From Dinoroseobacter sp042096155 (GTDB lineage Bacteria > Pseudomonadota > Alphaproteobacteria > Rhodobacterales > Rhodobacteraceae), in assembly GCA_042096155.1 (NCBI GenBank), contig JBELMC010000065.1:1-16617 (forward strand): a DNA stretch of 16,617 bases, read 5' to 3'. Below, piece by piece: positions 8,073-15,900 of the stretch. Every line of letters starts with the position of its first letter. The first letter of the stretch is position 1. The notes beneath the pieces are model-generated. The model was not told the origin of the DNA. It did not search any database and was given only the letters and a program-made list of their open reading frames with translations. The position numbers and the translations under genes are program-made.

Positions 8073-10535
8073 TTATTTGGGCGTAAGTATCGTGACGCCT
8101 TCACCCCCTGCACGCGCGCGCTCGATGTCCAGAGACATTGGGATATATTCCCCTCGGCGCCACAATTCCCCCAAATCATCGTAGTGTCGCGACAGAGGAT
8201 GTCCGGATTGGCCCGTTGCGATCACAAATAACGAGCTGTCGGGGTCTGCAAAATCATAGACGCCACGATAACCCGCCGCATGAACATTGGCGAATGGCGT
8301 CTCGCCAGTGCCCAGTGTCTTGGCACGTTGCATCGTATGATCCCCGCCAGAGGTGGATTGGCGGATATTTACCAAAGGACCAAGAAACGGCAATTCGCCC
8401 AAGATTTGGTGGTCGTGATGGGCCTGATGTGCGTCGCCCCAGCGCCAGGCGGCAATTGTGTTGCCATAGCTGACGCGAAGTTCTTGCAGCGCGGCATCCA
8501 AAGCGCGGCGTGCAATCTGAGTACAAGTTTCTGTTGCAGTTGATTGGACCACATCACACCATGCCGAAGCACCGTCAGTATTGCGAAATACTTTCTCAAG
8601 AAAGACCGGGTCGGGATGGCTGATATCGTCGATCAGCGGCCCAAGTTCGTCGCGCGCCAGACTGTCAAACAGCTCTCTAACCCACGCGGCATAGATCAAC
8701 GGCTCCGGCAGATGCTCGTTCATTGTGCCGTTCCAATTCGCCAGCAGACGCAAGGCATCTTGGCGGACCCGTTCGGTCGTGCCATTGGGGTAAACGGTCT
8801 CATCAAACCACAAATCCCGCGCGATCAGCGGCAAAAGCGTTCGGGCTGTGACGCTGACGGTATCAAGCTGTGCTTCGACAAAGCTGTCTCGGGTATGGAT
8901 CTGTCGATCCTGCATCAACTTGGTCCACCGTTTGATCCGCTGTGTATCTAACCAGTCAAACGACAGATGTTCGGGGAATGCAGCGTCCGTGGTCTTGTTG
9001 TTGGTGTTGCCAACCAGCCCGGACACCGGCGCAACAACGCGCGGGTTTGCGCGGTAGGGCAAATGCCCTGTCCAGCGATTTTCAACGCGCCAACCTGGCG
9101 TTGGAAGACGTCCCAAAGATTGATGCGCGCGGTTTCGGGCCGGCTGTTTGCCGATCACTTGCAAAGCGATGCCATCGCTGTCTGCCAATGTCAGATTTTG
9201 CCCGGGGGCAATCAGCAGGCGTCCTGCACGTTGCGCCTCAGGAACCGTTTGTGACTTCATGATCCCAAGGTTTGCCATCACAGAGGTGTCTTGGTGAGAC
9301 AGCGCCGTCCAAGACAGCGCCATCACATGCTCCGCAGGCGTTATATTGCCCAGACCAAAGTGACTGCTGGAAATAATCGGACCATTGTCACTCCAGCGGG
9401 TGGTGATTGTCACGGGGGCTGCATCTTTGACCTGAATGACACTCCGTTTTGCTTCAAACTCTTTATATCCATCAGGAGTTTGATATTGATCTGGGTTGTC
9501 AGGGTTCAGGCGTTCCAAAAATAGATCCTGGTCATCGATATTGGCCACGGTCAGACCCCAGCCGAGCTGATCAGAGCGACCGACCAATATTGTGGGAATG
9601 CCGGGAATGGTCCCGCCGATCACGCCGCCATGATCCAATTGCATGCGCGCAAGATACCACACAGAGGGCGCCGAAAGCTCGAGATGAGGATCGTTGGCCA
9701 GCAAAGTGCCACCGGATGCTGTGCGGCCTGGCATCGCGGCCCAAGCATTCGATGCACCAGCCATGCCATATGGCTTGACGGGATGCAGCGGGTCCCGGGG
9801 CTGCGCGCCTGCATATTGGGTCGCGTCGGGCAGGGTGGGCCAGATCGAGGCCAAATCGGGCAGCGCGATGATGGGCCCCCCTGGCGCGTCTGGCATCAGC
9901 TCGGATACGCGGTTTGGGGCAAGCGCCAGGGACAGCCGCGCGCGCAGGATTTCGTTCTTCATGTGATCGGTTAACTGCAGCGCCATAACCTTTCCCACAG
10001 CAATAGAATCTTGGGGCTGCCAGGGAGCGATTTGAGGAGAAAACAAGAAGAATTCTGGAGCGCCGCGGCCCATGGCATCGGTATTGACTTGTGCGATCCA
10101 CGCATTGACCCCGTCCGAATAGGCCTGCAGCAGACGCAACGCTTCAAGGGATTGAACATCAAGCGAGGCGTTCGCAGCACCGGCAAGATCGATTCGGCGC
10201 ATAAAGTCGTCAATTGGAACCGTCCGTTCGCCAAAGATCTCGGACAATTTACCTTGGGCCGTCCGGCGCAAAAGCGTCATTTGCCACAAACGGTCTTGCG
10301 CGTGAACAAAGCCAAGACCGAAGAAGCTGTCGACCTCCGTCGCCCCCATGATATGCGGCACGGCCGCTGCGTCTCGGACAATTTCCAACGGCGCAGTCAG
10401 ACCGGATATTTTGTAATTGGCCTGATAATCAGGCAACGAGCGGCTGGCAAAATAATACGCACCGATCAGCGCCACGGCGCTGAGCGCCAAAACCGAGACG
10501 AATGCACGAAATAGCCATTTAAGGATCAAAGCCAT
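8073..10535 (-). CDS. Membrane-anchored penicillin/AHL acylase family Ntn-hydrolase
   Basis: Amide hydrolase of the penicillin G acylase / PvdQ-QuiP family, made as one chain that self-cleaves before a serine nucleophile. 820 residues. One N-terminal hydrophobic helix (about 5-30) suggests a periplasm-facing, inner-membrane-anchored enzyme. The alpha part has the EIVRD and GLGFVHAQDRLWQM motifs. The autoprocessing site is GA|SNAW with predicted nucleophile Ser262. His284 falls exactly at beta-23 (NDPH), as in PvdQ; TVAN (329-332) supplies the oxyanion neighbourhood, and NTNNK (510-514) carries the conserved asparagines. Cys660 and Cys671 could pair. The start has GAAGG at 10543-10547, 7 nt upstream. 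It lies 33 nt behind the SYLF lipoprotein gene on the same strand. The substrate is unknown: N-acyl-homoserine lactones, peptidic siderophore precursors and beta-lactams are family options, none shown by sequence. Confidence 0.9.
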   Translation of the reverse strand: MALILKWLFRAFVSVLALSAVALIGAYYFASRSLPDYQANYKISGLTAPLEIVRDAAAVPHIMGATEVDSFFGLGFVHAQDRLWQMTLLRRTAQGKLSEIFGERTVPIDDFMRRIDLAGAANASLDVQSLEALRLLQAYSDGVNAWIAQVNTDAMGRGAPEFFLFSPQIAPWQPQDSIAVGKVMALQLTDHMKNEILRARLSLALAPNRVSELMPDAPGGPIIALPDLASIWPTLPDATQYAGAQPRDPLHPVKPYGMAGASNAWAAMPGRTASGGTLLANDPHLELSAPSVWYLARMQLDHGGVIGGTIPGIPTILVGRSDQLGWGLTVANIDDQDLFLERLNPDNPDQYQTPDGYKEFEAKRSVIQVKDAAPVTITTRWSDNGPIISSSHFGLGNITPAEHVMALSWTALSHQDTSVMANLGIMKSQTVPEAQRAGRLLIAPGQNLTLADSDGIALQVIGKQPARNRAHQSLGRLPTPGWRVENRWTGHLPYRANPRVVAPVSGLVGNTNNKTTDAAFPEHLSFDWLDTQRIKRWTKLMQDRQIHTRDSFVEAQLDTVSVTARTLLPLIARDLWFDETVYPNGTTERVRQDALRLLANWNGTMNEHLPEPLIYAAWVRELFDSLARDELGPLIDDISHPDPVFLEKVFRNTDGASAWCDVVQSTATETCTQIARRALDAALQELRVSYGNTIAAWRWGDAHQAHHDHQILGELPFLGPLVNIRQSTSGGDHTMQRAKTLGTGETPFANVHAAGYRGVYDFADPDSSLFVIATGQSGHPLSRHYDDLGELWRRGEYIPMSLDIERARAGGEGVTILTPK

Positions 10536-10568
10536 GGGTCTGCCTTCACGGATCGCGCGCCCCAGCGC

Positions 10569-11138
10569 TCAGGGGTAGATGCGCGTGTATTTGGTGCCTT
10601 CCAGTGTCGCGCCGGCGATCATGCCAGCCTGGCCGAAAATCAATCCGATTACCGGTCGGGTGACTGTGGTGGTGTCGACAGACAATGCGCTGCCGCTGGA
10701 TGTCCAAGCATATTCAATATCGCCGCCAATCGAAAACCCGTTGGACTGGCGAAACTCGCTCAAAGCGGTTTGAGTCATAAAAAACAGCGCATGTGCATAT
10801 TGTTGAGCGCCAATTTGGAACCCAAAGCTGCCAGAGGCGGCGGAATAATAATCGACAGTTGCATTGTTGATCCGTAAGGCCCCCCGTCCATATGCGGCGC
10901 CAAATCCGAAACCGGCCTCGGTGACCAAGGGCATCACCAGAACGCCGGCTGAACGTTGTGCAAGCTCACCCGCGCCCTCGATATTTGTTTCAAGATAGCC
11001 CAGTGCTGCATCGACGCGTTGGTCAATCGTCTGACCGCGTCTGCGGCTGCCTGAGACGGATGTGCACCCAACAAGGCCCAAGGCTGAACTGGCGCTTGCC
11101 GCGGCCAATACGCGGCGTCGTGTCCATGTAGATCGCAT
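10569..11138 (-). CDS. Tat-type lipoprotein with SYLF/YSC84 domain
   Basis: Predicted envelope lipoprotein of 189 residues. The N-terminus carries a twin-arginine signal (TRRRVLAAA, Arg7-Arg9), a short hydrophobic stretch and a lipobox-like LVGC with Cys25 as the lipidation site. The mature part (about 60-189) matches the SYLF/YSC84-like domain: a GAGELAQRSAGVLVMP start, an AGFGFGAAYGRGAL segment, a LFFMTQTALSEF segment and a terminal GTKYTRIY. In eukaryotes the domain binds phospholipids; its bacterial role is unsettled. The frame stays open to 11207, but the ATG at 11138 puts the signal peptide exactly at the N-terminus and is preferred. It probably forms an operon with the downstream acylase gene. 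Confidence 0.85.
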   Translation of the reverse strand: MRSTWTRRRVLAAASASSALGLVGCTSVSGSRRRGQTIDQRVDAALGYLETNIEGAGELAQRSAGVLVMPLVTEAGFGFGAAYGRGALRINNATVDYYSAASGSFGFQIGAQQYAHALFFMTQTALSEFRQSNGFSIGGDIEYAWTSSGSALSVDTTTVTRPVIGLIFGQAGMIAGATLEGTKYTRIYP

Positions 11139-11206
11139 GTGTTTTTCTTTCTGCTCGAAAGTGACCTGCCAAAAAATGTCGCACTTCTCTCCGGAAGTCG
11201 TACTCA

Positions 11207-11235
11207 ATGCTATCGCATAGCTGATCTTTTGTCAC
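11207..11235 (-). promoter_or_regulatory. Predicted promoter of the lipoprotein-acylase operon, with palindrome
   Basis: On the minus strand GTGACA (-35, 11230-11235) and TAGCAT (-10, 11207-11212) are separated by 17 nt. Initiation would fall near 11200, giving a leader of about 60 nt before the ATG at 11138. A perfect 5-bp inverted repeat with 3-nt loop (GCTATCGCATAGC, 11209-11221) overlaps the -10, compatible with an operator or with chance. This is motif matching only. Confidence 0.4.
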
Positions 11236-11261
11236 GCAAGGCGGGCAAAAATGGAAGATTT

Positions 11262-12263
11262 TTAGTCGCGTTTCAACATTTCAGCGACCTGTGGTGCAAA
11301 ATAGGTCAGTATTCCATCACAGCCGGCGCGTTTGAACGCCATGAGGCTTTCCAGCATCACATCTTCGCGATCGAGCCAGCCATTTTGCACCGCCGACATC
11401 ACCATCGCGTATTCGCCGGACACTTGATAAGCATATGTGGGCGCGCCAAACTGGTCCTTCACACGCCGACAGATATCCAGATAAGGCATGCCCGGTTTCA
11501 CCATGACCATATCTGCACCTTCGCTCAAATCGCGCGCGATCAATCGCAGGGCTTCGTCGGAATTGCCCGGATCCATCTGATAGGTCTTTTTGTCACCCGT
11601 CAGCGCACCACTTGCACCGACAGCATCGCGAAACGGACCATAGAATGCACTGGCATATTTGGCAGAATAGGACAGAATCAGAGGATCGATCAGCCCCTTG
11701 GTCTCAAGAGCCTCGCGTATCGCTTTGATTCGCCCATCCATCATGTCAGACGGGCCGAGGATATCTGCGCCCGCCTCGGCCTGGGCGACCGCCATTTTCA
11801 CCAGCGCCTCGACCGTTTCGTCATTGACGATGATCCCGTCGCGCACGATCCCGTCATGGCCATTGATATTATACGGATCCAGCGCCACGTCCGTCATCAC
11901 GGCCAGATCCGGGAACCGTTTCTTGATTTCGCGGGTGGCACGATTGGACAGATTGTCGGGATTCCAGGCCTCTTGGCACAGCTGCGTTTTCAAAGCGGGA
12001 TCGGTGTAGGGAAACAGGCAAAGAACGGGAATGCCCAGAACGCAGGCGCGCTCGGCAATGTGCAACACTGTATCGATCGAATAGCGCTCAACCCCGGGCA
12101 TGGAGGAAACAGGTTCGCGAATGGCGCGGCCTTCACGCACAAAAACCGGCCAAATCAGATCCTTGACCCGAAGTGAGACCTCTCGGGTCATATCACGCAA
12201 GGCAGCGCTGCGGCGCGTGCGGCGGTGTCGGGTCAAGGGGTAGGGGGCTTGAACGGGTCTCAT
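11262..12263 (-). CDS. hemB: Delta-aminolevulinic acid dehydratase (porphobilinogen synthase)
   Basis: Condenses two 5-aminolevulinate molecules to porphobilinogen in the heme, siroheme and bacteriochlorophyll pathway; cytoplasmic. 333 residues, normal length. The TIM barrel carries both Schiff-base lysines: Lys202 in SYSAKYAS and Lys256 in MVKPGMPYLD. The metal-loop segment is DVALDPYNINGHDG (125-138), with aspartates where zinc enzymes have cysteines, so this is the magnesium/non-zinc class. GDKKTYQMDP and SDEALR are also conserved. I choose the ATG at 12263: GAAAG sits 7 nt upstream, whereas a GTG two codons earlier (12269) would be too close to it. It is transcribed divergently from the small membrane protein gene. 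Confidence 0.96.
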   Translation of the reverse strand: MRPVQAPYPLTRHRRTRRSAALRDMTREVSLRVKDLIWPVFVREGRAIREPVSSMPGVERYSIDTVLHIAERACVLGIPVLCLFPYTDPALKTQLCQEAWNPDNLSNRATREIKKRFPDLAVMTDVALDPYNINGHDGIVRDGIIVNDETVEALVKMAVAQAEAGADILGPSDMMDGRIKAIREALETKGLIDPLILSYSAKYASAFYGPFRDAVGASGALTGDKKTYQMDPGNSDEALRLIARDLSEGADMVMVKPGMPYLDICRRVKDQFGAPTYAYQVSGEYAMVMSAVQNGWLDREDVMLESLMAFKRAGCDGILTYFAPQVAEMLKRD

Positions 12264-12338
12264 GGGCACGCTTTCTAAAACATATACCTTTGGCTCGCAC
12301 GTATTCTTGCGTATCTCAAGGGTGGCGCTGCGGCGCGT
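12191..12338 (+). repeat. Imperfect direct repeat spanning hemB start and divergent intergenic region
   Basis: A segment at 12191-12218, inside the 5' part of hemB, resembles 12312-12338 in the intergenic region. The two share the exact 14-nt core GCGCTGCGGCGCGT (12205-12218 and 12325-12338), and both begin with TATC. The core holds a small GCGC...GCGC palindrome. Origin by local duplication or by shared protein binding is inference. Confidence 0.45.
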
Positions 12339-12379
12339 CCCGCCTTAGGGTCTGCAAAAGGCGCAAGACCGCAGGCAAG

Positions 12380-12384
12380 AGGAG
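12380..12384 (+). promoter_or_regulatory. Ribosome binding site that sets the GTG start at 12390
   Basis: AGGAG within AAGAGGAG lies 5 nt before GTG at 12390, the strongest Shine-Dalgarno match in the window. It supports translation of the small membrane protein from a non-ATG codon. A weak leader hairpin (GGTCT 12349-12353 with AGACC 12366-12370) lies just upstream. Confidence 0.65.
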
Positions 12385-12389
12385 CATCT

Positions 12390-12917
12390 GTGGACATTTA
12401 TGTAACGATATTCGAGCTGATCGATACACGCTCGTTCACGTCGATGTGGTTTTGGATCGTTCTGGCGGTCTTTTGGTCGACCATGAGCCATTTTGTTCTT
12501 GGCGTGCCCTATGATCTGGTTCAACGGGCCGCACGCACCGGCGCCGGACCGATGCAGGAGGTTGAGGACCTTGCCCGTGTCAACACCTCTCGGATTTTGT
12601 ACATCAGCGGAGCGGTGGGGCTGACCTTGACCGCCATCGCGTCGTTTCTGCTCAGCTCGCTTGCATTGTTAGGATTTTTTTATCGGGTCGAATTTTGCCA
12701 GGCCCTGTTCCTGCTGGCCTTTCCTTTCATGCTGGTATCGATGATCAGTCAGCGCACGGCGCGGATTGTCCGGGCGGAAAATCTGGCCGGGCGCGCCTTG
12801 CTGAGACGGTTGCGCAAGCAGAGGCTTATGACGCAACTCATTGGCGTTGTTTCTATTTTCGTGACCGCTTTTTGGGGAATTTTCCAAGTTATGAGCACCA
12901 GCATCTTGGGGGGGTGA
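12390..12917 (+). CDS. Conserved small multi-spanning membrane protein of unknown function
   Basis: 175 residues, no function I can prove. Hydrophobic helices lie at about 19-40, 69-95, 100-120 and 149-170. A soluble segment (41-68, PYDLVQRAARTGAG then acidic) and a strongly basic amphipathic stretch (122-147, many Arg/Lys) separate them. No catalytic motif, metal ligand pattern or signal peptidase site is visible. From memory it resembles a Rhodobacterales family sometimes labelled 'component of SufBCD complex', but I see no Suf-type domain and no suf genes here, so that name should not be relied on. It starts at GTG with a good AGGAG site, is divergent from hemB and lies 44 nt upstream of mfd. 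A run of seven G (12908-12914) ends the gene. Confidence 0.8.
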   Translation: MDIYVTIFELIDTRSFTSMWFWIVLAVFWSTMSHFVLGVPYDLVQRAARTGAGPMQEVEDLARVNTSRILYISGAVGLTLTAIASFLLSSLALLGFFYRVEFCQALFLLAFPFMLVSMISQRTARIVRAENLAGRALLRRLRKQRLMTQLIGVVSIFVTAFWGIFQVMSTSILGG

Positions 12918-12927
12918 CGACAAGCGG

Positions 12928-12955
12928 TTGACACGCAGCACTGCCAAGGTATCTG
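12928..12955 (+). promoter_or_regulatory. Predicted mfd promoter directly abutting the start codon
   Basis: A perfect TTGACA (12928-12933) is followed after 16 nt by TATCTG (12950-12955, weak -10). Initiation 7 nt after the -10 would fall at 12962, the A of the mfd ATG, predicting a leaderless or near-leaderless mRNA. Read-through from the upstream gene would be an alternative source of mfd transcript. Confidence 0.35.
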
Positions 12956-12959
12956 GCAG
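12941..12959 (+). other. Perfect inverted repeat just before the mfd ATG
   Basis: CTGCCA (12941-12946) and TGGCAG (12954-12959) form a 6-bp perfect stem with a 7-nt loop, ending 2 nt before the mfd start codon. In a read-through mRNA it would include most of the weak AAGG (12946-12949), the only plausible Shine-Dalgarno site. It also overlaps the predicted -10, so it could instead be an operator in DNA. Confidence 0.5.
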
Positions 12960-12961
12960 GC

Positions 12962-15900
12962 ATGTCCGAAAATCTGTCTTCCAAAACTCTTGTCGTCAGC
13001 GGTGTGCCCGAAGGCGTCGATGCCCAATGGATCCTGCGCGAGCTTGACCAAGCCCCGGTTGTCGTCATTGCCCGCGACGACAAACGCTTGGCCGCCCTCC
13101 AGCGCGCGTTGACATGTCTCGCTCCGGATGTCGGGCAAATGGTATTTCCGGCCTGGGATTGCGTGCCTTTCGATCGAATGTCACCCAATGCCGATATCTC
13201 GGCAATGCGAATGACGACACTTGCGGCGTTGTCGCACGGCATTCCGACGGGCGTGGTGGTCTTGACCACAGTGAATGCGTTCACGCAAAAAGTCCCTGCG
13301 CGTGCGTTGATCGCACAATCCACTTTTGTTGCTCATGTCGGGCAACGTATTGATGAAGCTGCGCTTCGTAATAAACTGGTATACATGGGTTTTTCCCAAT
13401 CACCAACAGTGATGGAGCCAGGTGATTTTGCAATTCGCGGTGGCTTGATTGATATCTTCCCTCCCGGACAAGAAGGGCCAGTGCGGCTTGATTTATTCGG
13501 TGATGTGCTCGACGGGGCCCGGCGGTTTGATCCCGAAACCCAACGCAGTGGCGCGGCGGTCAAGACGATCGAGATCGCACCGGTGTCAGAAGTGATCCTA
13601 GACGCAGCCTCGATCCGGCGATTCCGCCAATCCTATCGGATCGAATTCGGAGCTGCAGGTCGTGATGATCCACTTTATGAAGCGATCAGCGCCGGACGCA
13701 AACAGGCGGGCATGGAGCATTGGCTGCCGTTTTTTCACGCCAAGTTGGACGCATTTGTAAACTATACACCCGGCGCAACATTGATATTCGACGACCAGGT
13801 CCAACCGAGCCACGCGGCCAAGTGGGACGGCATCCAGGATCAATACGAAACCCGACTTCATGCTTTGACCCAGAAGGGGCGTATTGATTCAGTGTACAAA
13901 CCCTGTCCGCCAGATCTGCTGTATCTTGATGAAGCGACGCTGCAAGCGGCAACGTCACATCACCGCAAAGTGCAGTTCAGTGTTTTGCCGCAACCGGTTG
14001 GTCTTGGATCGGTCGATGCAGGTGGTCGCCTAGGACGCAGTTTTGCGCCGGAACGAAAGCTCGAAAATATAAATCTTTTCGAAACTTTAGCCAGTCATAT
14101 TCATGCAAAGCGTGTAAATGGTCAGGTGGTCATTGCCTCTTGGTCCGATGGCGCGCGCGACCGGCTTTCTGGCCTGCTGCACGATCACGGGATCGGCGGA
14201 ACCATCGATATAAAAAGTCTTCGCGAAGTTCCAGACGGGGCAGGGGATGTCTTCTTGATCGTCTGGGCTTTGGAAACCGGATATGAGACCGAAGGGCTGA
14301 CAGTGATCTCGGAACAAGACGTTCTGGGAGATCGCCTGATCCGTGCGCCCCGCAAGAAAAAACGCGCCGAAAACTTTTTGCAAGAGACCTCTAGTTTGTC
14401 TCAGAATGATCTGATCGTACATGTCGATCATGGCGTCGGACGGTATATCGGCCTAGAGACAGTGACCGCGATGGGCGCACCCCATGAATGCCTGCATCTG
14501 GAGTATTCGGGGGGTGACCGTTTGTATCTTCCTGTGGAAAATATCGAGCTTCTCAGCAGATATGGCCAGGAAAATGGCCTTTTGGACAAGCTTGGGGGCG
14601 GTGCATGGCAGGCAAAAAAAGCCCGTTTGAAAGAGCGCATACGGGAAATGGCCGATAAGCTGATCCGGATTGCGGCCGAGCGCGCATTGCGGTCTGCACC
14701 AATCTTGGAGCCGCCGCGTGATATGTGGGAAGAGTTTGCCGCTCGCTTTCCCTATCAAGAAACTGATGATCAACTCAGCGCCATTGAGGATGTGATCGCG
14801 GACATGGCGTCCGGACACCCTATGGATCGTCTGATTTGTGGGGATGTCGGGTTCGGTAAAACCGAAGTTGCGATGCGTGCCGCCTTTGCTGCCGCGTTGT
14901 CTGGTGTGCAAGTCGCCGTGATTGCGCCGACGACCTTGTTGGCACGCCAGCATTCAAAAAGTTTTCGCGATCGGTTTCGTGGATTTCCAATTGAAATCAG
15001 ATCTCTATCCCGCTTTTCTAAGGCAAAAGAGGCTGCAGAGACCCGGAGCCGTATCGCAGCTGGCAGCGTTGATATCGTTGTGGGCACTCATGCACTTTTG
15101 GCCAAGACAGTTCGGTTTGCAAATCTAGGACTGCTGATCATTGATGAGGAGCAACATTTTGGCGTAACCCATAAAGAACGTTTAAAGGAAATGCGGACCG
15201 ACATTCATGTTCTGACCCTCACCGCGACGCCAATTCCGCGAACTTTACAGCTGTCCTTATCTGGCGTTCGCGATTTGTCGATCATCGGCACCCCCCCAGT
15301 CGATCGGCTCTCAATCCGGACTTATGTTTCAGAGTTTGATGCAATCACGCTGCGCGAGGCGCTCTTGCGTGAGCATTATCGCGGTGGCCAGAGCTTTTTT
15401 GTCGTCCCGCGGATCAGTGACTTGCCCGAAATTGAGAGTTTCATGCGAGACCAGGTGCCAGAGGTCAGTTTTATCACGGCCCATGGACAGATGTCCGCCA
15501 CCGCGCTCGATGATCGCATGAATGCATTCTACGACGGAAAATACGATGTGTTGTTGGCCACAACAATTGTTGAATCTGGTCTCGATATTCCGACGGCCAA
15601 CACGATGATTGTTCACAAGTCCGATATGTTTGGCCTCTCTCAGCTTTATCAAATCCGCGGCCGCGTGGGGCGTTCGAAAACAAGGGCATACGCCTATTTG
15701 ACAACGAAGCCACGGATGAAACTTACTCAGAATGCCGAGAAACGTCTGCGTGTTTTGGGCAGCCTCGACAGTTTGGGGGCGGGATTTACCCTCGCCAGTC
15801 AGGACCTCGACATTCGTGGCGCCGGCAATTTGTTGGGCGAAGAGCAATCTGGTCAATTTCGCGAGGTGGGTTTTGAGCTTTATCAAACCATGTTGGAGGA

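Noticed and set aside
8046..8080. Bidirectional terminator between hflX and the acylase gene (GTTGC/GCAAC)
   Set aside because: The stem has only 5 bp with a 14-nt loop and only a loose T-rich stretch after it, too weak to call.
11139..12176. Long 345-codon open frame on the + strand opposite hemB
   Set aside because: It is a mirror of the hemB codon pattern, gives a His/Arg/Ile-rich product without domains, and lies over a clear full-length hemB.
12908..12914. Seven-G run at the end of the small membrane protein gene as a phase-variable tract
   Set aside because: It affects only the last two codons, so slippage would barely change the protein; a single short run is weak evidence.
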